This document shows positions 11,863 through 26,089 of a stretch of DNA of 64,000 nt, in pieces. The number at the start of each line of letters is the position of its first letter. Positions within the stretch are counted from its first letter, which is position 1. The notes under the pieces were generated by a model. That model saw only the letters and a program-made list of their open reading frames with translations, was not told the origin of the DNA and did no database searches. The translations under genes were made by a program, and so were the position numbers. The stretch comes from Neodontobutis hainanensis (Eukaryota; Chordata; Actinopteri; Gobiiformes; Odontobutidae): NCBI GenBank assembly GCA_024349245.1, contig JALDNG010000420.1, positions 62,001 to 126,000 on the forward strand, read 5' to 3'.

Positions 11863-14800
11863 ATACAAAAAATTTCTTTAAACTCATGCAATTTAAAGAA
11901 TATCGCTATTTTGACCTTAAAAATAAAAATACACGATGTTTGGTTCGTAAGGTATCGTTACTTTACATGTCATAATTTAAAATTGGCATACTTATGAAAA
12001 CAAACGTAATTATCTCAAACCTGTCAGTTTTGTAACTTTATAGCGTTAAGTAGTGTCTTTGAGGGTTAAGCTGCATTATTAAAAAAGATTTGTCAACAAT
12101 GGAATGTTTTTCAATTTTTTATATGTTCGATGCTAAGCATATGAACATAGATAAACTTATATAATTTTTATTGAATCCTATACTTTTAAATTGAGAAGAT
12201 TTTATAATTTTGGAAATATCAAAGATGAAATATCTCGATGGAATATTATCTTGGTATTTTTAAATCGTATCTTTGAACGTGACAAACATAATTTAAAATT
12301 ATGTTGTTTTCGCACGCGCGATAATGGTTTCAATAGCCAAAATTAGCGATGTCTCTGCATTTCTTTATTTTTGACTTATTAAACCAATCAAATTTTGGAT
12401 TATGGTTCATAGACATCTTTTGCCACAAAAAATTGTCGTTGAAGGTTTCTACAACAATAACATAAGTTATTTTATTTTTAATTAAAAACTCTTTAAAAAC
12501 ACATCCACTGAAAAATAAAAATATTCAGGAAAAATTGCCCAAAATATAACGTAAAATGTAAAAATACCGCTTGGATTTTTACTTGATTTAATTATTTTAA
12601 CGTTAAAGATAATTTTATCAACGATCTGAAATTACACTTAATTGCCGATAAGAAAATGAATTTCGAGTAACTAGATTTTTTAAGCTATTGTATGTTAAAA
12701 CAAAATTCCTGGTACCATGAGACGAAATTTATTATGCCATTAATTTTTTCAATTAAAATACGAAGAGTAGCGATATCTAGTGAGCGTTGCTTTCAAAAGT
12801 GAGAATCTAGGCATAGGTATAATCAATATTCTTTTCAAATTTTTCGTATTGGTGATTTTTGGTAATGTTAAGTGTGTTACACAGTGTGCAGGTTGTATAA
12901 TTATTTCCGATGCTAAATAATTTACGTGTGTATTACAGAAAAAGTCAAAAATTAAATATCTATCATTTATTAATTTACAGTTGTCCGTTATTTTATTCGA
13001 CTTAAGAGGAAACAAAATAAAGGGTACGAAAGATGCAATCTATACTGAAAACTAATCTTGCACCTTCATTTACAAAAAAACATTGACGTCAATAAATACG
13101 ATGAATTTTCAGCCCTTGACGTTTAATTCTTTTATCACGACGAAAAGTCAAAGATTTGAGATATGTTGAGCACATTCGTTAAGGTTGACAGTCTTGGCAT
13201 AGTATGTCATACATGGAAATAAATTAATTTCGAGATTGATTTTAATTCTTAGCATTCAAAATTCCATTCAATGAAAAATCTTTTTTGTGTAATTTAGTTG
13301 TTTCTAAAAGAATAATTTTCATCAGACCGGTTTGTTAAACATTCAAAACTATAAGACTTGTTATTTTGTCTCTTTGTTTCTTCGAATATTAAGTTTTTAC
13401 TATCAGAATTTACTTTAAACTACACATCGGAATTTCGCTTTTTTGAAATCGTTTCAATTTAAATTCTTTTTAGATCGTTGATTTTCAAAGTTTATCAACC
13501 GCGTGATATACAAGAATCGATAGTTTTTTTACGTTCTGAGTATCGTTTCGAAATTCTTTCAATTTCATTGAATTAAAATTTTATAAGAGCGTGATACATT
13601 CGGGAAATCTCGAAGGTTAGAGTACTGTATAGTATGCATAAGTTCAAGATTTAAAGTTGATTTAAGGATCAAAACCTGGATTTAAATAAAATGATGATAA
13701 TTTTTAAAGATTTTGCGAATAAAAAATATAAATTTAATGATTTTTTGTTGCATCCTTGAGCTTAAAATTGTATGAAAGCTTCAAAACTGTATAAATATTT
13801 GAAGACAAGACGAGGGCAATACTTTTGTTAACCCTTAATTTTAAGTTTTATTAAAATTTTATAAAACTAAATTATAAATTTTTAATCAACAGTAAATGAA
13901 GACAACTACAAAATAACTGGTTATTCACAGAGTTTTCACAACTACCTTAATCAAATTAAACATTTATTTATCGTATAGATAAATACCCATTAAGATATTC
14001 ATAGAATCACGAAAAATAGATATTCCCACATATAACTCAATACACAATCGTTTTCAAGCAAAAACTGACCCAATCGTAAATTTCGTAAATTAATAAAAAG
14101 CGGTGTTTTTTATATTGTGAACTAAACCACGAAGGTCACTTTATTTTATTTAAAACTTTTGAGCAAATTTAAAAACATACCTTAACTAAATCAACTTTTT
14201 TAAATAAAAGGAATGTTATTTCATCTTTTTGTAGGAAAATTATTTTTAAAAACACTTTAATCTATAGTTTCTGCAATGGCAGTTCTCGTTTAGTGAGTAG
14301 AAAAATGGATTATTTCGTCTTATAAAGGACTGTAACTTCACTGTTCAGGTAACCCTAAATTCCTTCTGTTTCAGAACAATATAAAACATTGATTTTGACA
14401 CAATTCAAGGTTGTGCCAAATTGACAGAAATTATTTATAATCGATATCAACCAACGGTAACCATCAGAATATTTGCTTTTGAAAAGAATGTAATATTAAA
14501 TTATAACATCGAAAAATAAGTATGCTTTAAAAAACGCAGATACTTCTTTCTCACCTGCTGGTCAGGAAAATTGTTCAATTCAAAACCATAAGTCAAATTG
14601 TAGACATTCACGAGTATATTAAAAAATGAAGGAGCTAAGTTTATAACTTAAATTATATCAAATCACGGCTTTATCTTGATTTTATCCGTTAAAATAAAGG
14701 TTCAAGATTTAAAATTAATCTATAATACGGTCAAATGTTTCTTTCTAAAAGTCGTTGAGGCTTACTTGAAACTACAAAATGGAACATTTAAGGACAACAT

Positions 14801-17078
14801 CTAGACTAGAATAAAACTTGTTGAATGAAAATAGGATATTAACATTCCTCAAAATAAATTATTGCGCATGACAAATATAAGTATGGTTTTTCGATGCTAA
14901 TGATCAGATTCAAAAAGTTACTTTTAAAATGTAATTTGACTAAGTTGTTATTTTTATAGCTTGGAACTAGACGAAATTTTAATCATAATCCCTCATTAAA
15001 AGAGACTTGTCATCATAATTTCGATACAAAACGAAATTCAGATTTTATTCAACAAAGTTAAACAAAAAATAAATAAATGCAAATTTTTGATGGTGTAAAA
15101 TTATTCAAAAGAATAGTTAAGACTAAATTTTGTGACTATCTCTTCCGTTTCAAAATCTTAATCTGCTAAAATCCTAAAGTTTAATAGTAACTGACTTTCA
15201 CAAAAAAGGTTGAAATTTAAAAATTATGCATTTCTTATATCAAAATGCGTTTAACGAAAATAATTATTTATAATTTATTCTGTGTTAGACATAATTTCAC
15301 TTATGGACAAAGGAATTTAATGTTTCGCTTGCATTCGTTTCGGATAATTATATCCATAAAATTTACTCATCAACATTTTTATTTTCACTAAATTCATTTC
15401 AAAGTAAAAACCGATAGCCTCCTAGTTTATGGTACTATACACGCGTACTCTTAGTTAGGAGTTTTTTAGCGTACGCTCATAACTAGAGCCTTAGATTTAC
15501 AGTTGAGCGTGGAATGCAAGGTTTTGCGCATTAAACGCCTCGCCGAGAATAAACCAAATTTATAAAACATCGCAAGTTAAATAATACAATTACGATTATT
15601 TTTATTTCTTAAATTAGTCTCGTGTATTGCTAAATTATACATAGTATATCTTCAGTTATATCTGTATCATTAATTTAAAAGTTAACATTGGTTGTGTTAA
15701 CAATTCATCATACTATATATTTAAAAGTAAATTTATCAAATTTAAATCTTTTTAAATTAATCATTGGGGGAAAATAGTAAAATCGAACGAAGTTAAATAT
15801 AAATGAGGTTTAGGCAGTTAGAAATTAACGATATTAAAATCTCAACACCGAAGGCGGTTCAATGTGGTGAAAAAATTTCAACCAACAGGCCTATCAAGAT
15901 AAAAACTACATTTTTACTTATCATTCGGTTAAAATTCGGACATATGGAGCAAATAGATGACAACCTAAATCCACGAATATTCTTGAAAAAATGACCAAGT
16001 AGAACTACCTTACGTACGAATTTAAAGACCGAATTCGGCCAAAAATATATTGGTTTTTGAATTTGTTGAAGGATTTTTAGAAATAAATTAAAATAATAAC
16101 ATTTCATTGATTATGAACTTTAATGTTTCAAGAATCTTGCTTTGGTTACGAATTTATATGCTACTTTATATCTGAGGTCTTACTCATAAGTGAAATGACA
16201 ATATCAAGAATCAATGAGTACTTTTTAAAAATGCCTGTGAAATTTTGAATCTTTGAATTTCGTAAACTATTGTTGACCCAATGAATAAAAAATAATTTTT
16301 CACGCAATACGCATCAAAATCCTCCATTACGAGCCGAAGGTATTCGTTCGAGTAAAAAATGGATCAATTATTATCGAAAACATACACCTATAATTTTTAG
16401 AAGAATGGAAGTTATCAACCTTCCTTTGAAAAATGGCTAAAATAAATTTAAACTAAAATTATCATAAATTCAGCATTGTAGCTGGTAAAGATTTTTGAGT
16501 GTCTATTTTTAAAGTTCTTCAGTGAAATCAGTGCTTAAATTTTGTAAAGATTTTTAACGCATGCACGTATATGGGCGCCGATAATTCGACGATACCAATT
16601 ATCTTCAAACTTTTCATAACCGAAAAATATTAATATAAATGCAAAGCTACACCTCTGCTTCATATGAACTGCGCTAGCCTTAAATTCTTAAATTTTTAAA
16701 TGATGGAAAAGGTCCCATTATCTTGGTATGCGCAACTAAAATAGAAAAAATCGAAAATGTTCGGTAAATTTTGCGTCATAACGAATATAACAATCGGAAT
16801 AAGAAAACTAAAAAAGGATATTTATGACAAAAAAAAATGACAAAATTTTGATGATAACAAAGCGTTTACAACTCTATTATGGATATTTAAGTTATTATTT
16901 AAATTAATAAATTTTTCTCATATATCGATAGCAAGCTATAAATATACACTGTCAATAAAATTTAGATAAAATGAACAGTTTGACATTGGCACATTATGTC
17001 AAGTATTATTTATTTTTATGATTGGATGATTGCACTAAATGGACTTAATTCGTAAGGATAATTTAAAGATAATTAGAA
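11863..17078. other. AT-rich region with two weak open frames
   Basis: No recognised gene. Open frames at 12749-13015 (minus, 88 codons, with a possible 24-nt GT..AG intron inside) and 15803-15994 (plus, 63 codons, mildly coding-like composition) could be small genes, but nothing identifies them. The rest is AT-rich without structure I can name. Confidence 0.4.
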
Positions 17079-17487
17079 ATGGGGTTATGTCTTGTTCTTT
17101 GTAAAGGACGAACTGATCAAAAAATTGAGTTAGAACACGAGCTGTCGGACATAGATAATGGCTTTGATTACAATCTTTCAACGGGGGATATTAACACAAC
17201 TGAAAAAAGGTTCTTTTTTAAATTAAAAAGTATCAATATCGAAGGGGAAAAGATAGAAACATTTCCATTGGATAAAATATTTGAACCCAGACCCGTTTCG
17301 CTCCAAAATATTAAATCAGATGGCCGTACATGGGAATCGCCGTCTATGATTGTCATGAACCCTGACAGGTATTACTTTCAATGAAAACAGATATGAAAGC
17401 AATACAAGCATTGACCTAGGCTCATCATTCCTCTCCTCCGATAGTCAAATCCAGGTATCGCTTTACGAGTTACCTCATTTAGGATGA
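17079..17487 (+). CDS. Unknown 128-residue protein, N-terminal acylation candidate
   Basis: I do not recognise the family. The frame from ATG 17079 reads to 17368, where a 22-nt GT..AG intron (17369-17390) removes an early stop. The second exon continues RYESNTSIDLGSSFLSSDSQ to a TGA at 17485-17487, giving 128 residues. The N-terminus MGLCLVLCKG has Gly2 with cysteines at 4 and 8, which would suit N-myristoylation and palmitoylation, so a membrane-anchored cytosolic protein is plausible (inference). The middle is acidic then basic and the C-terminus is Ser-rich; no membrane helix is present. AATAAA lies 4 bases after the stop. The spliced product reads as protein throughout, and the unspliced frame would end only five residues after the splice site. 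Confidence 0.72.
17369..17390 (+). other. 22-nt GT..AG intron
   Basis: Starts GTATTAC and ends AAAACAG. Removing it joins AG to A within an Arg codon and extends the frame by 32 codons. This is a simple example of the intron class seen across the window. Confidence 0.75.
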
Positions 17488-20400
17488 TAAAATAAAACCA
17501 AAAAAAACGTCGATGAAAAACTCACTAAAATCTAAAACAAGAGCCGTTTTTCTTAAGTTTTTAATTTTAGTTCAAAACTAAACTAAAGAAAAGGTTAAAG
17601 GTAAAATTCGGACCATCGGAAGATATATAATATCTTATTTGATTTTAAAATTGGAGAATGGTCAATTAATTAATTAGTTAATCGAATTTATTCAATTATC
17701 TGGTTTCTATTTTTAACGAATTATTTTATCCGATAAATCAAAGATGTTTAAAGTTTTTGAAATTTAACTACTTAAAACTAATCGAAACAAAATGTTCCGA
17801 GTTTTGCCTGAAGTGTATTAATTTCATAAAAAGTAAAAATTTCGTGAAGAGGACGATAAACTAACTTGAATCGAAAAAAGTGTGTCAAATTGATATTTTA
17901 ATGAAATAATTTTTTTTTTACTTTTTGGCCAAAAATACTTTTTTTCCCTTTGTAGATAACTTGATCAAGATTTTATTGACATTATCTTCAAATGATAGGA
18001 TAATTAATCTCACAACTAAAAAATACAAAACTAAATATCCCCCAATTTTACAGTGATAGAAATATGTATTCCGCGCAAATTTACAGGTGACAATCTAAAT
18101 TATGGTGGTGTTTGAACCAAGACGGTAAAAAAAGATTGTTGTTTGAGTTATCATGTTTTAGCGAGGTAAATTTTTTATATCTTATAATTATGTTTTTTCG
18201 AATAGAAATTCACGTTTCTGCGCTTAAGAAGGGTAGGGAGGCATAAGGTATCCACTCCATGTTATAGATATCAGTAATTTTGCTTTATTTGTTTTCTCGG
18301 CTGTGTTGTGTTGAAAGTTCATCCTCTTTGTGTCCTGGCAGATAATTTTGTGTCTACATTTAATTTATTTCGTTAATTAGAGTAGATGAGCTTTATTCAC
18401 AACTTTTGAGGCGGTAAATTTAAACTAATGTATTAAGATCTAAAATCAAGCTAATTTTGTTTTCAGTCTGTATCAAATAAGACTATATTTTTTGAAGAAT
18501 AACTACGTTGTGAAAGTTAGAAGCCTTGATTTATTTTTATATAACATCTATGACTACTGATAAAAATTTATTCAGTAAATTTTATTTTTACTCGAAATGG
18601 ATTTAGCAACTCAGAATAAATTATTTTCCATTTCTACGTGTTTTAAAAATTAGGTGTTTCGACTTTAGAAAATAGATTTTACGACTGAGTATTTCTCATT
18701 ACTGTTGTGCAACGATTACCCTACAATACTCGAAACTTCAAAAGGGGTGATTATCGACAATACCCGTGAATAGCCAACAAAAAAACAACTCATAATTATT
18801 TAATTACAGTTAATTTTAATGAACTGCTTTTAAAATCGTTGAAAATATTTGACAGCGTTTCATGCTTTTATCTTTTTGAACGGCCAATCTAGCGATAAAT
18901 CTGAAAACAGTCTGCTTTGTATCAATTAGCCTTAGTCAGATGAAATTCACAAAATATATTCAAGATTAGAATATTTTAAAAGATTTTTAATTTGATTGGT
19001 AAAAATATTTGCGCGAAACTACGTGAAGGGGGTATCAATCAGGACAAGTGTAAATCGTGAAGCATAAAACAAAATAAATATCCGCAATGAAGTTTTTAAT
19101 ATATTCAATTGAATGCAAGAAATTCAGCTTTTAAGAAATGATAGAAGCTGTTTTCATTTAAAAAAGTTTAAAACGGCTTAAAAATTATGAGTTTGCGCAT
19201 AATTGTTCAGTGTCTCGATAACACTTTTCGAAATTTATGCTCAAATACCTATGCGCGGAAGATTAATTAGCAATAGATAAGCATAAAGATATTAACTTCG
19301 CTGCAAAAAATCGATGCTGTGTTAGTATAAATAAAAAGAACCATTAAACGAGAACTTCATTTTGTGTTATTTTAGTGAAGAAATTTATCAAAAGTGGTAT
19401 TTTTCATTTTTAAAACATACGCAAGCCCACTAATATAATAGCAGGAGTTCTCATTTTTAGAACACATTACTTTTCAAAACTCTCATATCGTTAAATAAAA
19501 ATAATTTATTTTCGAAGTGGCATCAGCTCTTGTATATTAGACTTATGCGTGCTATGGGCCTTCTTCAGAGTTAAAATTACGTTGGATAGAGGTTCCGACA
19601 TTTTAATACACATGCGCATATAACATTCGATTCCATTATGTTTTTTTCTTCATGGATTTGATTTCGAGCTATGTTGAAAAATCAACTTCACAACACTGAG
19701 ACAAGACGTAAGGCAGTATCATATGCACTGCTTTATAACTAATTGATTTAAATAGTTTTATGGCATAGAAATAAAGCATTTCTAAAGTATTTTCCAGAAA
19801 AGATGACTCATGAAGTATGTCGTTTGGAAGTATATAAACCATTATTATGTTCTATGATTTAATGTTAAATGTATTACAGATGGGATGATAACTCAATCTG
19901 CATTCAAACAAGAAAGCTATGGGAAGTAATTTTGATATTCTTATTGTAGATCAGTTTGTGTGTCAAAAATAGCCTTGGCAAATTTTTCTTTCCATTGTGA
20001 TGAGTGAGTAGACCGAAATTAGCTGATGATTTCCTAATTATACTTGTTCTAACTATTGGACAAGAGCAGAGATAGTAACGGGTAGGAACGATTTTGATTA
20101 TGTTTAAATCGGACTCTTAAATGAGAATTTCAGCGAAGCCACAACACATCTTCTCGTCGAGTGTTTTTACTTTTGATATTGTTGATATGATGCTTTCCTA
20201 TCATAATCGAATTAAATTAAATTATTCTAACAAATCGAAGTAAATTTTTGTTTTTAGTATGCGAATTTCATCGCTGAGCTCTTATTCGAAATCTAGTTCT
20301 TCTTCCTTCAAGAACTAAATTACTTCCTTTGATAACTTGGAAATCACAGATCAGGCGAATGGTAATTGACAACCTTCGGATCCCCCACTCAGTGTATACT

Positions 20401-21116
20401 TATCGTTTAAAACTCGAGGATTCTTAAGTCATCATTCCATAGCTGTGATAAATTTATTTTTAGCACTGAACTTATGCAACATAAAAGCATCACTGCATTA
20501 ATCTCTTAATTCGCTCAGCTTAAGTGTTAAAATGTAACATCATGTCTCAAACACTTGAGAGAACTCTTCAAAATTTAGATCAAGCAACATTTTTTTTAAT
20601 GAGGCTAGATTTCTTAAATAAAGATTTTTCATTTAGTTTGACTGTCCAAGAAAATGTTTCTAAAACCTAAAAGATAATAAATCTCTCGCGGCCCGATTTA
20701 AGAAACGTTTTTAAAAATTGAACATTTCTAACAAAGATTTACTTTGATAAATTTTTATAAAAACAAGGTAAGTTTGCTCCTTACAATCTTTGCAATCAGA
20801 GTTAGAAAAATCACTTCAAGAAAGGTAGTTTATTTTGAAAGAAATTTTTTTTTCAATTTAAAGGTTTGGTTGAAACTCAAAATAATATTCAAAGTATTGG
20901 TACTTTGAGATGTTATTAAAATTATTTTTTTTTAATCATGAGCACGAAATCATCTGAACAAGAACGAATCGTTGCTTAAGAAAACACAGAAATAACAAAT
21001 TTGAAACTTACGCCAAGAAATGTTGTTAAAATGATTGGGTTAAAAGTCTGATGAGATCATACTTTTTTTACAATTAATTGTCAATATTAAAAATAAAGGA
21101 CTTTGCTGGAGAAATT
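17488..21116. other. AT-rich region, nothing recognised
   Basis: No gene or repeat identified. A short minus-strand coding-like stretch near 20160-20200 (reading KVKTLDEKMCCGFAEIL) is too short to call. Confidence 0.4.
17491..17496 (+). promoter_or_regulatory. AATAAA poly(A) signal
   Basis: AATAAA directly after the TGA of the 17.1-kb gene, in a suitable position if cleavage follows 10-30 bases later. Confidence 0.45.
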
Positions 21117-21692
21117 CTAAAATAATAAATCTGTAAGTTGGTACGTTTTTTTAACAGAATCTTCAATTTTCCCTTTGATGTGTATACACAGTACACTCTT
21201 GCTATTTGAATCAAATAGTTGGAATTGCACGACTCCATTTATCTAAATATTAGAGGCGCGAATATGAAAAATAAAATAAATGAAATAGTTTGAAAATTTA
21301 CATGAAATGGGACGTTAGGAACTAGGATTTTTGATTCATATCGGTATTGTGAATGAGCTTTGAGTGGACACGAGGGTTTGAGAGATTTGCATGCTTCGTG
21401 CTCTACCCCTGGCACGTTTTCCTCAAATGGGAAGGCCTTGGCTTTTACTTCAAGTCTCAGACTTTGGAAATCCTCGTGAGGAATTAAAGTTGATGTTATA
21501 TACGCATATGTATTCGATTTAAAAATACAGGACTCCTCTTCACATCCAGTAATTCTCAAATCGCGCAGATCAATTTTTGAAACTATGTAAAAACCAGGAA
21601 AAACTGCTTTCCTTGCAATCTTCCCACGATGAGTTCGTTGAAAATCCTATTTCGAACAAATGAGCAAAAAGAATGCACAAAAAATTCCTCAT
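21117..21692 (-). CDS. NPC2-like ML-domain lipid-binding protein
   Basis: Secreted or lysosomal lipid/sterol-binding protein of the MD-2-related lipid-recognition (ML) family. ATG at 21692-21690, stop TAG at 21119-21117. Introns at 21583-21604 (22 nt) and 21243-21301 (59 nt, long for this window) give 164 residues. Residues 1-17 form a signal peptide. The mature part has the six cysteines expected for NPC2: WEDC, RITGC, ESC, EAC, SCPL and the last in VLCIHI. The SCPL motif and the following beta-strand with Tyr match the family, and the final strand pattern VQFQLFDSNSKSVLC follows the conserved V.W.L....C arrangement. NPC2 itself carries cholesterol out of lysosomes; which ligand this protein binds is not visible. 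Confidence 0.88.
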
Positions 21693-23730
21693 TGTTGATG
21701 AAAACAACGACTCCACCCAGATAAGTCAAAGTTATTTCAGAATTTGATCAGTATTAAAATTAAATCAAAATAATTTAACTAGATTATTTATAGATTAAAT
21801 TTTATAAAACTTTATTTGTCAAAATAGAGACAAATTATGAAGAACTTCTAGGTTTTAGATTAATCTGCTCGAAAAGCACGAGACATAATAAATTTTCAAT
21901 ATTTTATGAATGAAGGAGTGAAGTACATATTTATCACAAAAATGCTTTTTAAGTGAGATTTAAAGCCTTTGTAGATAAAAACGTTCTGAGCAACATAGAG
22001 ATTTCGCCTGCGTATTAGATTCGATTATCTTTTATTATTCAAAAGACCGTTACGGCTTACAATATAACTAACAACTTAAAAAAAGTTAAATAACCGTCAA
22101 CATAAATGGGTAAAAAGCTTAAAGTGGAACGATAATATTTTATAACATTACTAATCAACATATTTTTCACCTTTTCTTTCACTCTAAATTTTTTACCAAT
22201 TTATAATTTTAAAAACGTGGCAATCCTTAATGTTGAGAACATAAAGTGCATTAAAAAGGGAATTCCGTTCAATTGACTATAAAGCATGCTTACAAAGATA
22301 TTTATATAAAATAATGAGATTTTTATTTTTTTCAACTGTTTTCGAGTTTATACTGATTGAGTATTGGAAGGCTACATTTTTATTACTTTAAAGTATACAC
22401 AGATTATATTTCGATTTTCATCAAAAATGCCTAATTTATTTATTTCAGCAAATTTTGTATTTTAAAAGCAATGAATGAAGTTTCTTTATCAACCAGAGGC
22501 TTCTCAAAATTGGCGCTTTCCTAAATTATAACTACTTTGATTTCAAAATCGACTTTTTTAAAAAGGATAATAGATTTTTGAGGGCATGTTAATCCCAAAA
22601 AGGGGCAAAAAATTCCTTTTCGCGCGCTTTTTACATGTCGGTGTTTCAAATTTATGACGCATCAACATAAACGACAAATTCTTAAGAATTCCACCTTTTA
22701 TAACTCAATGACATTGTTTGATTATTTTCGTTTAAAATTCTTGAATATCGTGGGTTAGGTATGCAATTTAAAATCATATATTTAAGTTAAATGTCATAAA
22801 GAATGGAATGTTTTTTATTCTTATAAAAGGTATCAAAAATTGTTTTTATGTGTTGAATTTGATAACTTGTTGCTAAATTTGAATTTAAATTCTCCCTCCT
22901 AAATTATGTTATTTTTAAAGTTAAAATATATTCTGATTCTCTTTTAAAAATTATTTAACCGGCGAAACTCATCAGAATAGTTTGTATTAAGTTATAACAT
23001 AAATTGGTGAACTAGCTGTACGTTTAGACTGAATTATCAGTAAAAATGTTTGATTCTTAGTTTATAGTATGGGTTCATATCCGCGAAAAGATATTCGAAA
23101 ACCACATTTTATCATCGTTTAAAAGGCAAATTTTATATTTGGGAAGTGAAAATCAACATTTTAAAGTGAAAAAACGACGAGGGGCTCAGGGGGATTTGTA
23201 ACTTTCCTGCAGAGCAGACACCCGTCTTCAATTAATAATTTAATTCTCAAAAAACTAAACTTATAGAAGTATAAATCACTCATGACCGAAACTTTTATAA
23301 TCAAGAGATTCAATATAATTTAAAAGCTTGCATACTTTCTTTTTAAATCTTTCGTTTATATTTAAAATAACTAGAATTGGAAACTTGTTATATTTCTCCG
23401 ACTGCTAGGTTTCCAGTCTAAATTATTACAAAAGGAATAAAATTGATTCGCGCAAGCTCATAGCTGTAATCTTTCATATTTTTATTGATAAGATTAAACT
23501 CCATTTTTGAAACGTAGTTAAATGTAAGACTACCGCTAAATATACTTTTTTTCGTTCAGAGAGGAGTAATTTAGTTAAATTTCTTATGCTGTGCTTTTTC
23601 AGCATGACCCAAACTATGTACACCAGTTTTAGGTGCGATATTTTTTTGTTTTAAATTTTCAAAATTAAACATATTACTAGCCTCATTTATCCCTATGATA
23701 ATTGTTACTTTGACGTAAATTGAGAAGTAC
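21693..23730. other. AT-rich spacer
   Basis: No coding signal recognised. A more GC-rich patch at 23170-23230 has no identifiable product. Confidence 0.45.
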
Positions 23731-23976
23731 ATGGTAGGAAATCCGAAAAAATCAAAAGAATTTTCTTCAAATTATTCGTTGTTAAGTTTGAAAAATAACT
23801 ATTGGGAAGAAATTCAAATTATATACTTTCGAGATGTTTTGGATAAAAATAAAACAAAAGTACTACCTTTTTCTGACCTCAGAGTCAGAAATTTTTATGA
23901 AGAAACGAATTGTTATTTTGTTAAATGCGCCTATTCAAAAATTGCAAAAACATTTGTCTCAACTCATAGAAAATAA
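23731..23976 (+). CDS. Candidate 81-residue protein of unknown family
   Basis: Open frame from ATG 23731 with mixed charged and aromatic composition (for example KVLPFSDLRVRNFYEE), more protein-like than most frames in this DNA. About 25 bases downstream, 24001-24116 carries another coding-like frame (FSDFRHRLKHIEDKIHRDML), possibly a later exon, but no intron joins the two in frame. No family assigned. Confidence 0.4.
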   Translation: MVGNPKKSKEFSSNYSLLSLKNNYWEEIQIIYFRDVLDKNKTKVLPFSDLRVRNFYEETNCYFVKCAYSKIAKTFVSTHRK

Positions 23977-24116
23977 TGAATTCAATATATTAAGTTGAAG
24001 GATCGAATTTAGCGATTTTCGCCATCGTTTAAAACATATAGAGGACAAGATACATAGAGATATGTTAGCTGAACTGGGTAAGTGGGGGGGCGGGCTGGCG
24101 GGCAAAGCTCTTTAAA

Positions 24117-26089
24117 TTTACAACCGCGAATATAAGGTATTTTGTAGAGTATTTAGTCTGGGAGTTAAAAAATGAACTGAATGATTGGCTGTCAGATGTG
24201 AAAAACCAATTTCATAAGATATATCAAATCCCCGCCCTCAACCATACATAGCAGGACTTAGAACTGTAGAATTGGCGACACTAATAAAATATGAGTGGAT
24301 CGATCTAAATTGTTCACCGTCACAAAAATAAATAGTTTGTTTCTTCTCAATTTCCACTTCCTCTGTTTTCGGATGAAAGAGCGATATTTGTGATAGTGGC
24401 CCATTCCAAATTCTCCCTCATCAATACTAATGTGAACATTGGTCTAACGATCTGACTTATGTTCTCTGTTCCTATGTCGCAAAATATTTCCATTTGTTCA
24501 TTCATTCATTAAACAAGTCATTACTTGTGCTTGAGACCGTGTTCTCTTTTACCACATTAAAGGTGGCGAAGGTTTTCACATTCGAACGTTTGGCTGAAAA
24601 TCGATAGGTAAATGACGCTTTTTTTCAATTAACATCCTACTTTCGGAAACATAGTTCCTACTCCTTCAGTGGCACAGATTTGATATTCTATAAATTTAAG
24701 CTTACCGAGCCTCCTAATGCTCTATACGCTCCTTTTTGTGTGTTTGAACAAAGAAATTACACGAATTTCTCAAAAGAGTTATAATACTGACAATTAAAAT
24801 AAATTTTCACAACCTATAGTTAAATTGATTGATCCCTGTTGATTAAATGCTTTGAAAATAGAGCGTCAATGTTTATTGATGGGTTCAAAAATAATCTCTG
24901 CGTATGTTCGTATTCAAATTAACTTACAAAGTATTTCAAACAATACCACAAGTTGTACCACTAACTTTATAAAAATTAGAAACAAAAAACATTTTTAAGA
25001 TTGAAAAAAATAAGAGTTTACCTCAGGAACATGCAATTGGCATTCATTGAACTAAAATATGCTTTAATTTAAATGGTTAAACATGGCGTTTTTGTAATTC
25101 TTTGATTCGTAAAATTTTGTAATTCACTCATGGGAGCAGCCATTTTAAGTTTCTCCTTGGTCAAACTTCACATCTTATGTTGAGAAAATATTGTCAAAGA
25201 AGATTATCTTAGTTAAACTAGATTCTAACAGGGTTTATATATTAGAGACGCAAATCAAATTTGTAGAAATGTATCCAATATGCAATCATATTTAGACCGA
25301 AAATATGTTTGTTCTTTTTTTGAAAATTTACGTTTAAAAGACAAGCAAGAGAGTTGAAATAATTTCATTTGAGCATTTTCAATTCCGAACATAAAATTAT
25401 TTTGATGTTTAAGGGTTAAAAGTTTACAGTGTAGACAAAGATAAATGCACGAAACTTTTCACGTTTCAAATTTAACATCAGATAAAATTTTCCAAATGAA
25501 TTGTCTCAGGGATCGATTCTAATAAGATATAACTTCATGTAAATATAATTTAAAACACTGTGAACCTAATCGTCGTAAGAAGCCTTCAGAACATTCAAGA
25601 ACGTTCTCAAATTTTTCGTTACATACATCCCCTTTTAAGAATATTGCGGTTATGTTTCTTTCAAATACTGCCATTTTCTCTCGTTTTCCTCATGAACTTG
25701 TCTCAATCGGTTCGGATACACCACTTTAACTGTCAATATTTCCTTTGAATTAATGATAAGGTTTCCTTAATCTGTAACCCATTTAATTTTAAATTTTACT
25801 GAAATATCTGGTTGTAAAGATGAAAAAATAGGTTATTCGAAGCGCGCTTCATCATCCTAAATTTATATATTTCAGACATTTTGTCGTAATAATGCCTTTT
25901 GAACTTTTCTTAATGATTTATTGTATTTTCGGAGCGTTTTTAAAGCTCATACTTAACTTTTCTGTTTGCATTGATTTAACAGTGTTCATCTATGCTTTTC
26001 GGATTTCAGTTGAAAACGCCAAAATAAAGTTTTGGTTTGTGGCCATACTCGAGTTGGTAAAGGCTTGATTGAGAGGTTTGTGTTGAATT
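24117..26089. other. Spacer, possibly transposon-derived in part
   Basis: The stretch 24060-24760 is less AT-rich than its surroundings, with a G-run near 24082, but no frame stays open. It lies downstream of the integrase end of the gypsy-type remnant, so an LTR could be here; I did not find a matching pair by eye. Confidence 0.35.
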
